NCBI GenBank assembly: GCA_947644695.1
Contig: CANSAJ010000005.1
Coordinates: 1-64,000 of the forward strand
Origin: an uncultured Bacillota bacterium
GTDB lineage: Bacteria > Bacillota_I > Bacilli_A > RF39 > UBA660
Length of the DNA: 64,000 nt
Reading direction: 5' to 3'
The position numbers and the translations under genes are program-made. This document shows positions 23,815 to 33,395 of this stretch, piece by piece (position 1 is the stretch's first letter; each line of letters begins with the position of its first letter). The notes under the pieces were generated by a model that saw only the letters and a program-made list of their open reading frames with translations, was not told the DNA's origin and made no database searches.

Positions 23815-25494
23815 CTATTTAACACTAATTGCGTCTTCACCAAAAATATTTAATGCTGAGTTTTCTAATTCATCTAAACTATCACTCACTTCTAATGATA
23901 CATCATTTTCATCAATAAATACATATTTAATATTATTTTTTTTATTTAAAATAAATTCATTTCTTACTTCTGTCCATTCATTATCAGTAATTGCAACAAC
24001 TTTATATTTATGATCAAAAACTTCGTTTAAAAATAATTCTATTTGTTTATAATTAAGATCAAATACACTTACATAAGATTCCTCTTTAAAAGTAAATAAT
24101 AAATAATCAGTTGATGCAACCACTACTTTTGCCTCAATTAATAAAGCAGAAATTGAATTATAGACCTTATTAGAAATATAATCATTAACCCTATCATAAC
24201 AATTATTAATCTTATTTAAAACGTCTTTATTTGCTCCCGCTAAGACATTATTAATTCTTATTTTTTTTATTTTATTATATCCTTCGTTATCATTTTCCTC
24301 TTTAGGATAATCTTCATTATCGGCTACATTAATTTCTTCAGATTCAGTTAAAACTTTTTGATTATCACTGTTAATAATTTCATCAGGTTGTTGAGAAAGG
24401 TGTTGGCAACTATTATTAGTAGAAAATTTAGTGTTAATAATTTCTGCCAAGTGCATAATATATATTTCAAACAAAACCTTCTGATCATTAGTATTTTTCA
24501 TTTCTATCAATAATTCATTCAATACTTTAGATATATTAATAATTGTATCAGAAGAAAATTCATATTTAGATAAACTATTTGAATATTCTTCAGGAAAATA
24601 ATCCTTAACAGACAGATTAACAGAATAATCTCTTATAAATATAAGTAGATTATTAACTATATCATTATAATCTTTACCTTCTAAGCTTAATTTTTCTATT
24701 AAATCTAGTAATTTTGGATAATCAGAATTTACTAAATAATCTATTATTTCAAATATGATAGATTTAGAAATCTTACCACTCAATTTATCTACATCATCAA
24801 TTGATATATTCTCATTTGACAAAGATAATGTTTGATCCAATAGATTAATCGCATCTCTAAGTCCTCCATCAGAAAGTAACGCTATATGTTCTAGAACATT
24901 ATCAGGCAAAGATTTGTTTTCCTGTTCTAATATAAACTTTAATCTTAAAAATAATGCATCTTCACTTATTTTATTAAAATCAAATCTTTGACATCTAGAC
25001 ATAATAGTGACAGGAATTTTATTAGGCTCAGTAGTTGCTAATACAAATATTACATGAGCTGGTGGCTCTTCTAAAGTTTTAAGCAATGCATTAAAAGCTC
25101 CTGTTGATAACATATGAACCTCATCAATTATATAAATTTTATACTTACAAAAACTTGGCAAAAGTTTAACATTATCTCTAATTGTACGTATCTCTTCCAC
25201 ACCATTATTACTCGCTGCATCTATTTCTATAATATCAGTATCATTGCTCTCTAAAAATTTACAATTATCACACGCTGCACAAATATCCTCTTCAAAATTC
25301 AAACAATTAACTGCATGAGCAAATATCTTCGCAATACTTGTTTTACCAGTACCTCTTGGACCAGCAAATAAATATGCATGAGAAATATGTTTGTATTTAA
25401 TAGAATTTTTTAAAACGTTAACTATTACATCCTGACCCACAACATTAGCAAAATTAGTTGGTCTATATTTTCTATATAAAGCTGTATATGACAT
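23815..25494 (-). CDS. dnaX: DNA polymerase III subunits gamma/tau
   Basis: A 559-aa clamp-loader ATPase. Walker A is GPRGTGKTSIAKIFA, the zinc module is CLNFEEDICAACDNC, and the DEVHMLS box and sensor/arginine motif SRCQRFDF follow. Residues beyond about 370 are an acidic, low-complexity tau extension with a C-terminal polymerase-binding region. The preceding gene product is the SRP RNA/tadA pair, as in Bacillus. Confidence 0.97.
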   Translation of the reverse strand: MSYTALYRKYRPTNFANVVGQDVIVNVLKNSIKYKHISHAYLFAGPRGTGKTSIAKIFAHAVNCLNFEEDICAACDNCKFLESNDTDIIEIDAASNNGVEEIRTIRDNVKLLPSFCKYKIYIIDEVHMLSTGAFNALLKTLEEPPAHVIFVLATTEPNKIPVTIMSRCQRFDFNKISEDALFLRLKFILEQENKSLPDNVLEHIALLSDGGLRDAINLLDQTLSLSNENISIDDVDKLSGKISKSIIFEIIDYLVNSDYPKLLDLIEKLSLEGKDYNDIVNNLLIFIRDYSVNLSVKDYFPEEYSNSLSKYEFSSDTIINISKVLNELLIEMKNTNDQKVLFEIYIMHLAEIINTKFSTNNSCQHLSQQPDEIINSDNQKVLTESEEINVADNEDYPKEENDNEGYNKIKKIRINNVLAGANKDVLNKINNCYDRVNDYISNKVYNSISALLIEAKVVVASTDYLLFTFKEESYVSVFDLNYKQIELFLNEVFDHKYKVVAITDNEWTEVRNEFILNKKNNIKYVFIDENDVSLEVSDSLDELENSALNIFGEDAISVK

Positions 25495-25589
25495 ATTTTA
25501 CGTCTAAAAGACTTCACCTCCTAAATCAATCCTTTAAATATATTACATACTAAAATTATAACATCTTCTATTTAATAATTATACATAAC

Positions 25590-25997
25590 TTACCTTAATT
25601 TTTTAAAAAAATTTGTTAATAACTCAGAATGTTTTATACTACTATTATTATTTATTAATTCAAAATTTGTTTTAGAGTTAATAACTTTTTCTTTACTCAC
25701 ATAATAGTAGACATTTTTAATACGAACTTCTTTAATTATCTCTCTACACATACTACAAGGTTCTAAAGTCACGTACATATCACAATCACTTAAACGCCAA
25801 TCTTTTAATTTTTTAGTTGCCTTAATTATACAATTTATTTCAGCATGTGAAAGAGGATCTATTTTATTATGTCTCTTATTATAAGCCTTAGATATAATAA
25901 CATTATTTCTTACTATAATAGCCGCGACCGGAACTTCGTCATTCGTATACGCTTTTTTAGAAAGTTCATATAAAATCTTTTCATATTTTTCTTGCAT
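25590..25997 (-). CDS. tadA: tRNA-specific adenosine deaminase
   Basis: A 135-aa zinc deaminase that makes inosine at the wobble base of tRNA-Arg(ACG). Zinc and catalytic motifs are HAEINCIIKA and EPCSMCREII. An open frame runs 25 codons further upstream, but that stretch is the SRP RNA gene. GAGGTGTTAT places the start at ATG 25997. The C-terminus (IKHSELLTNFFKKLR) is typical. Confidence 0.95.
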   Translation of the reverse strand: MQEKYEKILYELSKKAYTNDEVPVAAIIVRNNVIISKAYNKRHNKIDPLSHAEINCIIKATKKLKDWRLSDCDMYVTLEPCSMCREIIKEVRIKNVYYYVSKEKVINSKTNFELINNNSSIKHSELLTNFFKKLR

Positions 25998-26007
25998 ATA
26001 ACACCTC

Positions 26008-26088
26008 AAAAAAAGCGCACACATATAGTTTAGTGTTAAGGCTGCTATTTTCCAATCCTGACCTGTTTCCACGCTATATGTTGCGCAA
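26008..26088 (-). ncRNA. ffs: Small SRP RNA (4.5S type)
   Basis: Read leftward, the conserved SRP core appears as GGTCAGG-ATT-GGAA-AAT-AGCAGCC, with the GGAA tetraloop and the asymmetric/symmetric internal loops that bind Ffh. The outer stem pairs GCGCAACATATAG (26086-26074) with CTATATGTGTGCGC (26028-26015), followed by seven T. This is the short, Alu-less form, not the 270-nt Bacillus scRNA. It lies between gyrA and tadA, the usual tadA-ffs-dnaX neighbourhood. Its T-tract directly abuts the tadA ribosome-binding site. Confidence 0.92.
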
Positions 26089-26195
26089 TGTAATTATAAC
26101 ATATGAATTACATTTATCAATATTTTTTTTAGACTAATAATTATAATATTATCAAGATATGTATTCTTCACTATTTCATTAGGAATTAACAAATA

Positions 26196-26211
26196 TGTTC
26201 CACGTGAAACA
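26196..26211. promoter_or_regulatory. parS: parS site 1
   Basis: TGTTCCACGTGAAACA, a perfect match to the bacterial parS consensus bound by ParB/Spo0J. Confidence 0.95.
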
Positions 26212-26390
26212 TAATTTCAAATAATTGAACATTGGTAAAAAAATAATTATCTACTATATATTAATTAAAATCAAACATATCTTAATATTTCAATTATTAC
26301 ATACTAAATTAATTATATAAAAATAATTTAATAATTAAAGCTATATGATAACTAATTCTTTTATTAGTCTATGTATACTAATCATTCTTA

Positions 26391-26406
26391 TGTTTCACGT
26401 GAAACA
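26391..26406. promoter_or_regulatory. parS: parS site 2
   Basis: TGTTTCACGTGAAACA, the fully palindromic parS consensus. Confidence 0.95.
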
Positions 26407-26496
26407 TAGAAAATATAATAACCTATATTAAATTAAGTTATATAAACACTAATTAATATACCTTTAATAAAATATTCTGATATATCTGAACTAATA

Positions 26497-26512
26497 TGTT
26501 CCACGTGGAACA
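26497..26512. promoter_or_regulatory. parS: parS site 3 (variant)
   Basis: TGTTCCACGTGGAACA, a perfect palindrome with C/G at the variable position in both halves. Confidence 0.9.
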
Positions 26513-26664
26513 TACTTTTAAATAATTAAATATTCATAAAAAATAAATAATCATTTAATATCTAAAAAAATTAAACAAAGCTATATATTCTAATCAAAAT
26601 ATTTAATTATATATGGAAATTTAATAATTAATACTAGATATAAATGATATATATAAAATATAAA

Positions 26665-26680
26665 TGTTTCACGTGAAACA
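26665..26680. promoter_or_regulatory. parS: parS site 4
   Basis: TGTTTCACGTGAAACA, identical to site 2. Confidence 0.95.
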
Positions 26681-26872
26681 TAAAATTGTAATATAACTAA
26701 AATTACTATTTATAAATATACATTGTAATTGTAAGTAAATTTTAAAAAATATCTTAATACTTTTAAACAAATACGTAGAACATTTAATAAAAATTAATCA
26801 TCAAAGAAACACGCATATTTAAAAACACTAATAATTATTATTTTTAGTTAATTAATATCATGTAAAATTTAA

Positions 26873-26888
26873 TGTTCCACGTGAAACT
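26873..26888. promoter_or_regulatory. parS: parS site 5 (one mismatch)
   Basis: TGTTCCACGTGAAACT; only the last base deviates from consensus. Confidence 0.88.
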
Positions 26889-26997
26889 AAAAAAATATAA
26901 GAAGCTAAATGAAATAATGTAATATAAATAATAATAAATATATCCTTCTAATTATAAATAAATTTAGTAAAACATTCTGATATGTTTAAACAACTAA

Positions 26998-27013
26998 CGT
27001 TCCACGTGAAACA
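26998..27013. promoter_or_regulatory. parS: parS site 6 (one mismatch)
   Basis: CGTTCCACGTGAAACA; only the first base deviates from consensus. Confidence 0.88.
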
Positions 27014-27210
27014 TTAAATAAAAAAATGATCTATCAAATTAATTATTTACTTTATTTTTACTGATTATCTGTTTACAAGAAACTATGTCTGTTAATAGAA
27101 ACTAATAATTTCTCTTTATATTTAATTTTTTTTTAAATAAATATAACTTTTATCTGTATTTAAATATACTTCTTAATTTTAAATTATAAATAAAGCTTAC
27201 AGACAAAATA

Positions 27211-27232
27211 AAAAAGCGATAATTCGCTTTTT
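27211..27232 (-). terminator. Terminator of gyrA
   Basis: AAAAAGCGA / TCGCTTTTT stem with a 4-nt loop and a leftward T-tract, 6 nt after the gyrA stop. Confidence 0.85.
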
Positions 27233-27237
27233 TAACA

Positions 27238-29718
27238 TTATTCTTCTATATTTTTCTCTTCAATCGTTTCTTCCTCTAAATTTTTGTTAATAACTGAAAT
27301 TGATGCAACCTTATTTTCATCTTTTAAGTGGATAAGTCTTACTCCCTGTGTAACTCTTCCCATCATTGAGATATTTTCAATGCCCAATCTTATAATAATT
27401 CCATTATTAGTGATTATCATTAAATCTTTATCATCTTCTACAGATTTAAATCCAACTATTTTACCATTCTTATCAGTTATATTAAGTGTTTTTACACCCT
27501 TGCTTCCACGTTTAGTTTCACGATATTCAGAAACCGCCGTTTTCTTACCATAACCTTTTTCTGTAACAACTAATACATTTTTATTTAGCGTTGTAACTTC
27601 TGTTCCTACACATATATCACTCGTTAAATTAATTCCTTTAACTCCTGCTGCTGTTCTTCCCATAACTCTTACTTCTTCTTCATTAAATCTAACCATTCGT
27701 CCTTCAGAAGAACACATTAACACATAATCTTCACCTGTAGATCTTTTTACAGAATTTAGCTCATCACCCTCTCTTAATGTAATAGCAACTTTTCCACTCT
27801 GTCTAATATTTTCAAATTCAGAGATCATAGTTCTTTTAATAACACCATTTTTTGTTCCAAAGATTAGATATTTATAACTATTTTCTCTTTCTATTTTAAC
27901 TACTGCATTTATAGTTTCATCTTTATCAATTTGAATTAGATTAACTAGTGGTAATCCCTTCGACGTTCTTGAAAATTCAGGGATTTCATAACCTTTTAGT
28001 CTATAAACTCGACCTTTATTACTAAAGAACAATAAGAAATCATGTGTGGATAAGTTTATAATTTGTTCTACAAAATCTTCATCATTAGTAGACATACCTT
28101 TTATTCCTACTCCACCTCTATTTTGAATCTTATAAGTATCAGTAGTCATTCTCTTAATATAGTTTTTATTAGTAATAGTAATAATTACATCTTCTTCTGG
28201 TATTAAAGATTCATCTTCAATAAATTCGATCGCTGTCATATCTATTTTAGTTCTTCTCTCATCTGCAAATTTATTTTTAATTTCTAACATTTCTTCTTTT
28301 ATTATATTTAAAATCTTTTCTTCGCTTCCTAAAATTGACCTTAACTCATCTATAAGTTTAAGTAATTCTTCTAGCTCTGATTCTATTTTACTACGTTCTA
28401 AGCCAGTTAAACGTCTCAATTTCATTTCTAAAATACTATCAGTTTGAATTTCAGTTAAACCGAAACGCTCCATTAATGTTGCCTTAGCTACAACATCACT
28501 TTCACTTTCTTTAATAATTTTAATAACTTCATCTATATTATCTAAAGCAATCTTATATCCCTCTAAAATATGAACTCGTCTTTCTGCTCTATCTAATTCA
28601 AATCTAGTTCTTCTAATAATTACTTCTTTTTGGAAATCAATATATTTTGAAATAATGTGTTTAAGTCCTAATAATCTTGGCTGATTTTGATCTAACATTA
28701 AGAAGTTAATTCCAAAAGTAGTTTGTAATGCTGTATGTTTGTAAAGATTGTTTAATACAACGTTTGCATTCGCTTCTTTCTTTAAAGTAACAACGATTTT
28801 AATACCATTTTCAAGGTTAGTTTCCTCATGTAAATCAGCAATACCATCTATTACTTTATCTCTAACTAATTCTCCAATACGTTGCTGTAAATCACGTTTA
28901 TTTGTTTGATATGGTAATTCTGTTATAATTAATTTACTTTTACCATTACTCTCATCAATTTCTACCTTACTTCTAATTGTAATAGAACCTTTTCCTGTTT
29001 CATACGCTTTTACAATACCACTATTACCTAAAATTATAGCGCCAGTAGGAAAATCAGGACCTTTAATGTAATTCATTAATTCCAAAGTTGTTATATCTGG
29101 ATTATCTATATAAGCAACACATCCATCAATAACTTCACCCAAATTATGCGGAGGAATATTTGTTGCCATACCTACAGCTATTCCCATAGTTCCATTAACC
29201 AAAATATTAGGAAATCTACTAGGAATAACTTTAGGTTCTTTTCTAGTTGAGTCAAAATTATCTTCAAAATCAACAGTATTTTTATTTATATCACGTAAAA
29301 GTTCCATTGATAACTTAGATAATCTAGCCTCTGTATAACGCATTGCAGCTGCCCCATCTCCATCCATTGATCCAAAGTTACCATGGCCATCTATTAAAGT
29401 ATGTCTATAGCTAAAAGGTTGAGCCATTCTTACTAAAGATTCATAAATAGCTGAATCTCCATGTGGATGGTAATTACCCATTACTTCTCCTACTGTTTTA
29501 GCACTTTTTCTAAAAGGCTTATCAGGAGTATAACCACTCTCATACATAGAATATAAAATTCTTCTATGAACAGGCTTCAACCCATCTCTTAAATCAGGTA
29601 AAGCACGTGCTACTATAACACTCATTGAATAATTCAAAAATGATTTATTCATCTCATCTACTATATTTGTATTTTGTAACTTATCAATATCTAAACTTTT
29701 TTCTAATTCATTATCCAT
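27238..29718 (-). CDS. gyrA: DNA gyrase subunit A
   Basis: An 826-aa type IIA topoisomerase subunit that cuts and rejoins DNA. The catalytic tyrosine is Tyr128 (AMRYTEARL). The quinolone-resistance region [18 protein letters not shown] has Ser89 and Glu93 at the two usual resistance positions, that is, a wild-type pattern. The C-terminal beta-pinwheel has GyrA-type repeats and a GyrA-box-like RGSKGV. It lies 13 nt after gyrB. Confidence 0.98.
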   Translation of the reverse strand: MDNELEKSLDIDKLQNTNIVDEMNKSFLNYSMSVIVARALPDLRDGLKPVHRRILYSMYESGYTPDKPFRKSAKTVGEVMGNYHPHGDSAIYESLVRMAQPFSYRHTLIDGHGNFGSMDGDGAAAMRYTEARLSKLSMELLRDINKNTVDFEDNFDSTRKEPKVIPSRFPNILVNGTMGIAVGMATNIPPHNLGEVIDGCVAYIDNPDITTLELMNYIKGPDFPTGAIILGNSGIVKAYETGKGSITIRSKVEIDESNGKSKLIITELPYQTNKRDLQQRIGELVRDKVIDGIADLHEETNLENGIKIVVTLKKEANANVVLNNLYKHTALQTTFGINFLMLDQNQPRLLGLKHIISKYIDFQKEVIIRRTRFELDRAERRVHILEGYKIALDNIDEVIKIIKESESDVVAKATLMERFGLTEIQTDSILEMKLRRLTGLERSKIESELEELLKLIDELRSILGSEEKILNIIKEEMLEIKNKFADERRTKIDMTAIEFIEDESLIPEEDVIITITNKNYIKRMTTDTYKIQNRGGVGIKGMSTNDEDFVEQIINLSTHDFLLFFSNKGRVYRLKGYEIPEFSRTSKGLPLVNLIQIDKDETINAVVKIERENSYKYLIFGTKNGVIKRTMISEFENIRQSGKVAITLREGDELNSVKRSTGEDYVLMCSSEGRMVRFNEEEVRVMGRTAAGVKGINLTSDICVGTEVTTLNKNVLVVTEKGYGKKTAVSEYRETKRGSKGVKTLNITDKNGKIVGFKSVEDDKDLMIITNNGIIIRLGIENISMMGRVTQGVRLIHLKDENKVASISVINKNLEEETIEEKNIEE

Positions 29719-29731
29719 AACCTACTACCTC

Positions 29732-31648
29732 CTACACATCCAAATCTATTGCATACTGCGCATTAGTCTCTATAAAATCACGTCTAGGTTCAACTTCTTC
29801 TCCCATAAGTGTTTCAAAAACTTTATCCGCAAGCATAGCATCTTCTACAGTAATTTGTTTTAAAACTCTATTTTTAATACTCATTGTTGTTTCTCTTAAT
29901 TCTTTAGCATCCATCTCTCCTAAACCTTTATTACGACTTATTTCATATTTAGCAGTTTCTGGCAAACTAGAAATATAATCATTTAACTCAGGTTCATCCA
30001 GACACCATTTAATATTTTTCCCATGAACAACTTTATATAAAGGAGGCTGAGCAGCAAATACATGACCAGCTTCAACAACAGGTCTAAAGAATCTATAGAA
30101 TAGAGTTAATAACAACGTTCTAATATGGTCTCCATCAACATCCGCATCGGTCATAATAACAATTTTATGGTATCTTAATTTAGTTAAATCAAACTCATCA
30201 CCAATTCCAGTTCCAAATGCTGTTATAATACTTCTTATTTCTTCATTACCAAGCGCCTTATCAAGACGAGCTTTTTCTACATTTAAAATTTTACCTCTAA
30301 GAGGAAGAATAGCTTGGGTCATATAATCTCTACCTTCTTTTGCACTTCCACCCGCAGAATCACCCTCGACTATAAAGATTTCGCTAACAGTAGGATCATT
30401 ACTCTTACAATCAGTTAGTTTTCCCCATTTATTAGTTATTTCTAAGCCACCTTTTCTTCTTGTCATCTCTCTAGCCTTCTTAGCAGCCATACGTGCTCGA
30501 GAAGCCATCATGCTCTTTTCTATTATTAACTTAGCTTCGGCTGGATTCTCAAGTAAAAATTTTTCCAACTTTTCACCAAAAACACTACTAGCAATCTTTC
30601 TAACTTCAGCATTTCCTAACTTAGTCTTAGTCTGACCTTCAAATTGAGGATCTGGATGTTTACAACTTACTATCATTGCTAAACCTTCTTTAACATCATC
30701 AGCAGTTAAAGCATCTTCTTTAGTCTTTATAATATTGTTATTTCTTGCATAATTGTTAATAACTCTCGAAAGCGCTAATCTTACACCATCTTCATGAGTT
30801 CCACCTTCAACTGTATTAATATTATTTGTAAATGAATAAATATTTGAGCTGTACCCATCATTATATTGAAGAGCAACTTCTATCTCTATACCACTTTCTT
30901 CTCCTTCACAATAAATAACTGTATCATGAATAGGTTTCTTATTTTCATTAAGCATATGAACATACTCAATAATACCACCATTATAAAGAAACGCTTCACT
31001 CTTATCTGGTTCTCTTAAATCTATTAACTTTATCTGAAGACCTTTATTTAAAAATGCAAGTTCTCTAGCTCTATGTTTCAAAGTATCATAATTATAAATT
31101 GTCGTTTCTTTAAAAATCTCAGGATCAGGCTTAAAAGTAACTGTCGTTCCTGTTCTATTAATATCACATTTATCTATTATTTCTAATTTACCTGCAGGTT
31201 TTCCTCCAGAAACAAATTTTTGATAATATACATTACCATTTTGATAAATTTTTACCTCTAAACTAGTACTAAGAGCATTTACGACACTAGCGCCCACACC
31301 ATGTAAGCCACCACTTACTTTATAACCTCCTCCACCAAATTTTCCTCCAGCATGAAGTACTGTGAATATTGTTTCAACTGTACTAACACCTGTTTTTGGA
31401 TGTATTCCTGTAGGAATACCTCTACCATCATCTTTTACAGTTATAGATTCATCTTTATTTATAACAATTTCTATATCATCACAATATCCAGCTAATGCCT
31501 CGTCAACGGCATTATCAACAATTTCCCATACTAAATGGTTAAGACCTCTTTCACTAGTACTTCCTATATACATTCCTGGTCTTTTTCTAACTGCTTCCAA
31601 TCCCTCTAAAACTTGAATATCACTTTCATTATAATGTTCTTCTTTCAT
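29732..31648 (-). CDS. gyrB: DNA gyrase subunit B
   Basis: A 638-aa ATPase subunit of gyrase. The GHKL ATP-binding site ([39 protein letters not shown]), the Toprim metal site ([14 protein letters not shown] and DADVDGDH) and the C-terminal [13 protein letters not shown]-type end (here [13 protein letters not shown]) are all visible. The length is normal for Gram-positive GyrB. Confidence 0.98.
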   Translation of the reverse strand: MKEEHYNESDIQVLEGLEAVRKRPGMYIGSTSERGLNHLVWEIVDNAVDEALAGYCDDIEIVINKDESITVKDDGRGIPTGIHPKTGVSTVETIFTVLHAGGKFGGGGYKVSGGLHGVGASVVNALSTSLEVKIYQNGNVYYQKFVSGGKPAGKLEIIDKCDINRTGTTVTFKPDPEIFKETTIYNYDTLKHRARELAFLNKGLQIKLIDLREPDKSEAFLYNGGIIEYVHMLNENKKPIHDTVIYCEGEESGIEIEVALQYNDGYSSNIYSFTNNINTVEGGTHEDGVRLALSRVINNYARNNNIIKTKEDALTADDVKEGLAMIVSCKHPDPQFEGQTKTKLGNAEVRKIASSVFGEKLEKFLLENPAEAKLIIEKSMMASRARMAAKKAREMTRRKGGLEITNKWGKLTDCKSNDPTVSEIFIVEGDSAGGSAKEGRDYMTQAILPLRGKILNVEKARLDKALGNEEIRSIITAFGTGIGDEFDLTKLRYHKIVIMTDADVDGDHIRTLLLTLFYRFFRPVVEAGHVFAAQPPLYKVVHGKNIKWCLDEPELNDYISSLPETAKYEISRNKGLGEMDAKELRETTMSIKNRVLKQITVEDAMLADKVFETLMGEEVEPRRDFIETNAQYAIDLDV

Positions 31649-31651
31649 TAC

Positions 31652-32731
31652 TTAATCCCTCCTACTTAATTCAATCACATTTGCCCGTTTTACCATACTA
31701 GGCTTTATATTATTAATATCAGTTGTCGTAATAAACACCTGAATATTTTTATTTAAATTATTTAAAATACTATTTTGATTAATACTATCTAATTCACTAA
31801 ATAAGTCATCCAAAAGTAATATTGGTTCTTCATAATAATCATTAACAAGAACCTCTAATTCACTTAACTTTAAAGATAAAAGAATTAACTTTTGAATCCC
31901 TTGTGAACTATATTCTTTAGCATTATTACTATTGTGGATAAATTCTATGTCATCTCTATGCACTCCTGTTTTAGTAAGACCTAACATAATCTCACTATTC
32001 CTATTCTTAACAAGCATTTTAAAAATCTCTTCATTATTCTTTTTCAAAAATTGACTATTATATCTAATATATATATCATCATCTTTTCTAAATTTTCTAA
32101 ATATTTTTTTAATATACTTATTTAATTTTTGTACATATTCATCCCTAATTTTACATATTTCATAACCAAGGTCTGATATTTTCGAATCTAATACATCCAA
32201 ATAAACTAAATCCATATTAGAATTAATATATAATTTCTTCAAGTAATCATTTTTATTCTTTATTAACGTATTATAATCATTTAATAATTTAATATAAGAT
32301 TTATTAATCTGAGATAAACAAATATTTAAATAATTCCTTCTAGTATTAGGAGACTCTTTAATTATTCTTAATTCATCAGGCGAAAATAAAATCACTTTAT
32401 ATTGAGATATAAAATCACTTATTTTCTTTTTTAAATTATTATTAATTTTTGTTTTCTTTCCTTTAAAAGATAAGGTAAAATCTAGTTTCTTTAACTTATC
32501 TCCAATATCTAAGTCTATTTTAATCTTAACAAAGTCAGAATTATTTTTTAAAATTACATAATCATCATTGCTTTTAAACGTCCGCGCTAAACTACATACA
32601 TAAATACTTTCTAAAACCGAAGTTTTTCCTATACCATTATCCCCTATAATAATATTTAAATCTTTCAAATTATCTAACTTAAGTTTTTCATAATTTCTAA
32701 AATTTGTTAATTCTAACTTCTTGACATACAT
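31652..32731 (-). CDS. recF: DNA repair ATPase RecF
   Basis: A 359-aa SMC-like ATPase for recombination at gaps. Walker A is GDNGIGKTSVLE, the signature YSSQGIQKLILLSLKLSE and Walker B PILLLDDLFSELD. The reading frame extends 23 codons upstream, but those cross a 13-bp hairpin. AGAGGTTTTAAA points to ATG 32731, which gives the canonical start MYVKKLELTNFRNY. It ends 3 nt from gyrB. Confidence 0.96.
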   Translation of the reverse strand: MYVKKLELTNFRNYEKLKLDNLKDLNIIIGDNGIGKTSVLESIYVCSLARTFKSNDDYVILKNNSDFVKIKIDLDIGDKLKKLDFTLSFKGKKTKINNNLKKKISDFISQYKVILFSPDELRIIKESPNTRRNYLNICLSQINKSYIKLLNDYNTLIKNKNDYLKKLYINSNMDLVYLDVLDSKISDLGYEICKIRDEYVQKLNKYIKKIFRKFRKDDDIYIRYNSQFLKKNNEEIFKMLVKNRNSEIMLGLTKTGVHRDDIEFIHNSNNAKEYSSQGIQKLILLSLKLSELEVLVNDYYEEPILLLDDLFSELDSINQNSILNNLNKNIQVFITTTDINNIKPSMVKRANVIELSRRD

Positions 32732-32761
32732 TTTAAAACCTCTTTTACCCCACATATTAAA

Positions 32762-32797
32762 AATAATAGGTATACAAGTACTCCTATACCTATTATT
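32762..32797 (-). terminator. Hairpin between comK and recF
   Basis: A perfect 13-bp inverted repeat (AATAATAGGTATA / TATACCTATTATT) with a 10-nt loop, followed leftward by TTTAATATG. It may end the comK transcript or fold in the recF leader. Confidence 0.55.
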
Positions 32798-32833
32798 CAT
32801 TATATCACAAATATGCCCACTTCACTAGATTTT

Positions 32834-33292
32834 TTACATTTTTCTATAGATTCTATCAGCTAAAACTGCACTAAGTCTAGATGCTTTTAAATACTGATTA
32901 TTAAAACTATAAAATGAAACAGGAACTTCCATGTTATATCCATTCCTAAATCTCACAACAGTAGCTCGTTTTTTGTTCTTACATGGATAAAAATCTATAA
33001 TATTGTTATAACTTATCCACAATGTATCTTTTTTATATATAGATGATATAGGAAAAAATACTAACCTTGATGATTCCTCAATAACTATAGGTGTTTTATA
33101 TTTAGACTTAATAAATTTCTGACTGCCTTCTATCCTAGATCTATAACTAACCCCAAAATACTCACAGCTATGTTCAATGACTTTATAAGACGACTTATCT
33201 ATATCATAAGTTTGATCTTCTTCTACTATCTGGCATTGATAATCATCAATTGGAACTAATGCTAAAGTTTTTTCATTAACCTCGTAATTCAT
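32834..33292 (-). CDS. comK: ComK-family competence regulator
   Basis: A 152-aa protein that aligns along Bacillus ComK: start YEVNEKTLALVP, core HSCEYFGVSYRSRIEG, then KTPIVIEESSRLVFFP, WISY, and FRNGYNMEVPVSFYSFNNQYLKASRL. ComK binds A-box/T-box promoters as tetramers and switches on DNA-uptake genes. This version lacks the roughly 40-residue C-terminal tail through which Bacillus ComK is bound by MecA. It sits between dnaN and recF, where Bacillus has yaaA. Family identity is well supported; a role in competence is inferred. Confidence 0.85.
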   Translation of the reverse strand: MNYEVNEKTLALVPIDDYQCQIVEEDQTYDIDKSSYKVIEHSCEYFGVSYRSRIEGSQKFIKSKYKTPIVIEESSRLVFFPISSIYKKDTLWISYNNIIDFYPCKNKKRATVVRFRNGYNMEVPVSFYSFNNQYLKASRLSAVLADRIYRKM

Positions 33293-33368
33293 ACTCTCCC
33301 TCCTTTCTTAGCTCGATATAATAACACACTTGTTTGTCGAATTTTGTCATATCCTGTCGAAAAAATAA

Positions 33369-33393
33369 AAAAAGTGTAATTTTAACACTTTTT
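33369..33393 (-). terminator. Terminator of dnaN
   Basis: AAAAAGTGT / ACACTTTTT stem, 7-nt loop, 3 nt after the dnaN stop; leftward T-tract TTTTTTTATTTTT. Confidence 0.8.
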
Positions 33394-33395
33394 AT

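Larger units (their letters stand above)
26091..27207. other. Gene-free AT-rich partition region
   Basis: No frame with coding character crosses this 1.1 kb. It is AT-rich even against its surroundings and is punctuated by six parS palindromes. Similar stretches recur beside two of them (about 26468-26510 and 26970-27010, both ...ATTCTGATAT... before the site), suggesting that the cluster grew by duplication. Confidence 0.75.

Noticed and set aside
25998-26072. N-terminal extension of TadA (METGQDWKIAALTLNY...)
   Set aside because: This stretch is the SRP RNA; the ribosome-binding site and family length both put the start at 25997.
26091-27207. CRISPR-like array suggested by regular palindromes
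   Set aside because: The repeats are 16-bp parS sequences at irregular spacing (106-208 bp) with no unique 30-40 bp spacers.
32732-32800. N-terminal extension of RecF
   Set aside because: It crosses a 13-bp hairpin and lacks homology; a good ribosome-binding site lies before ATG 32731.
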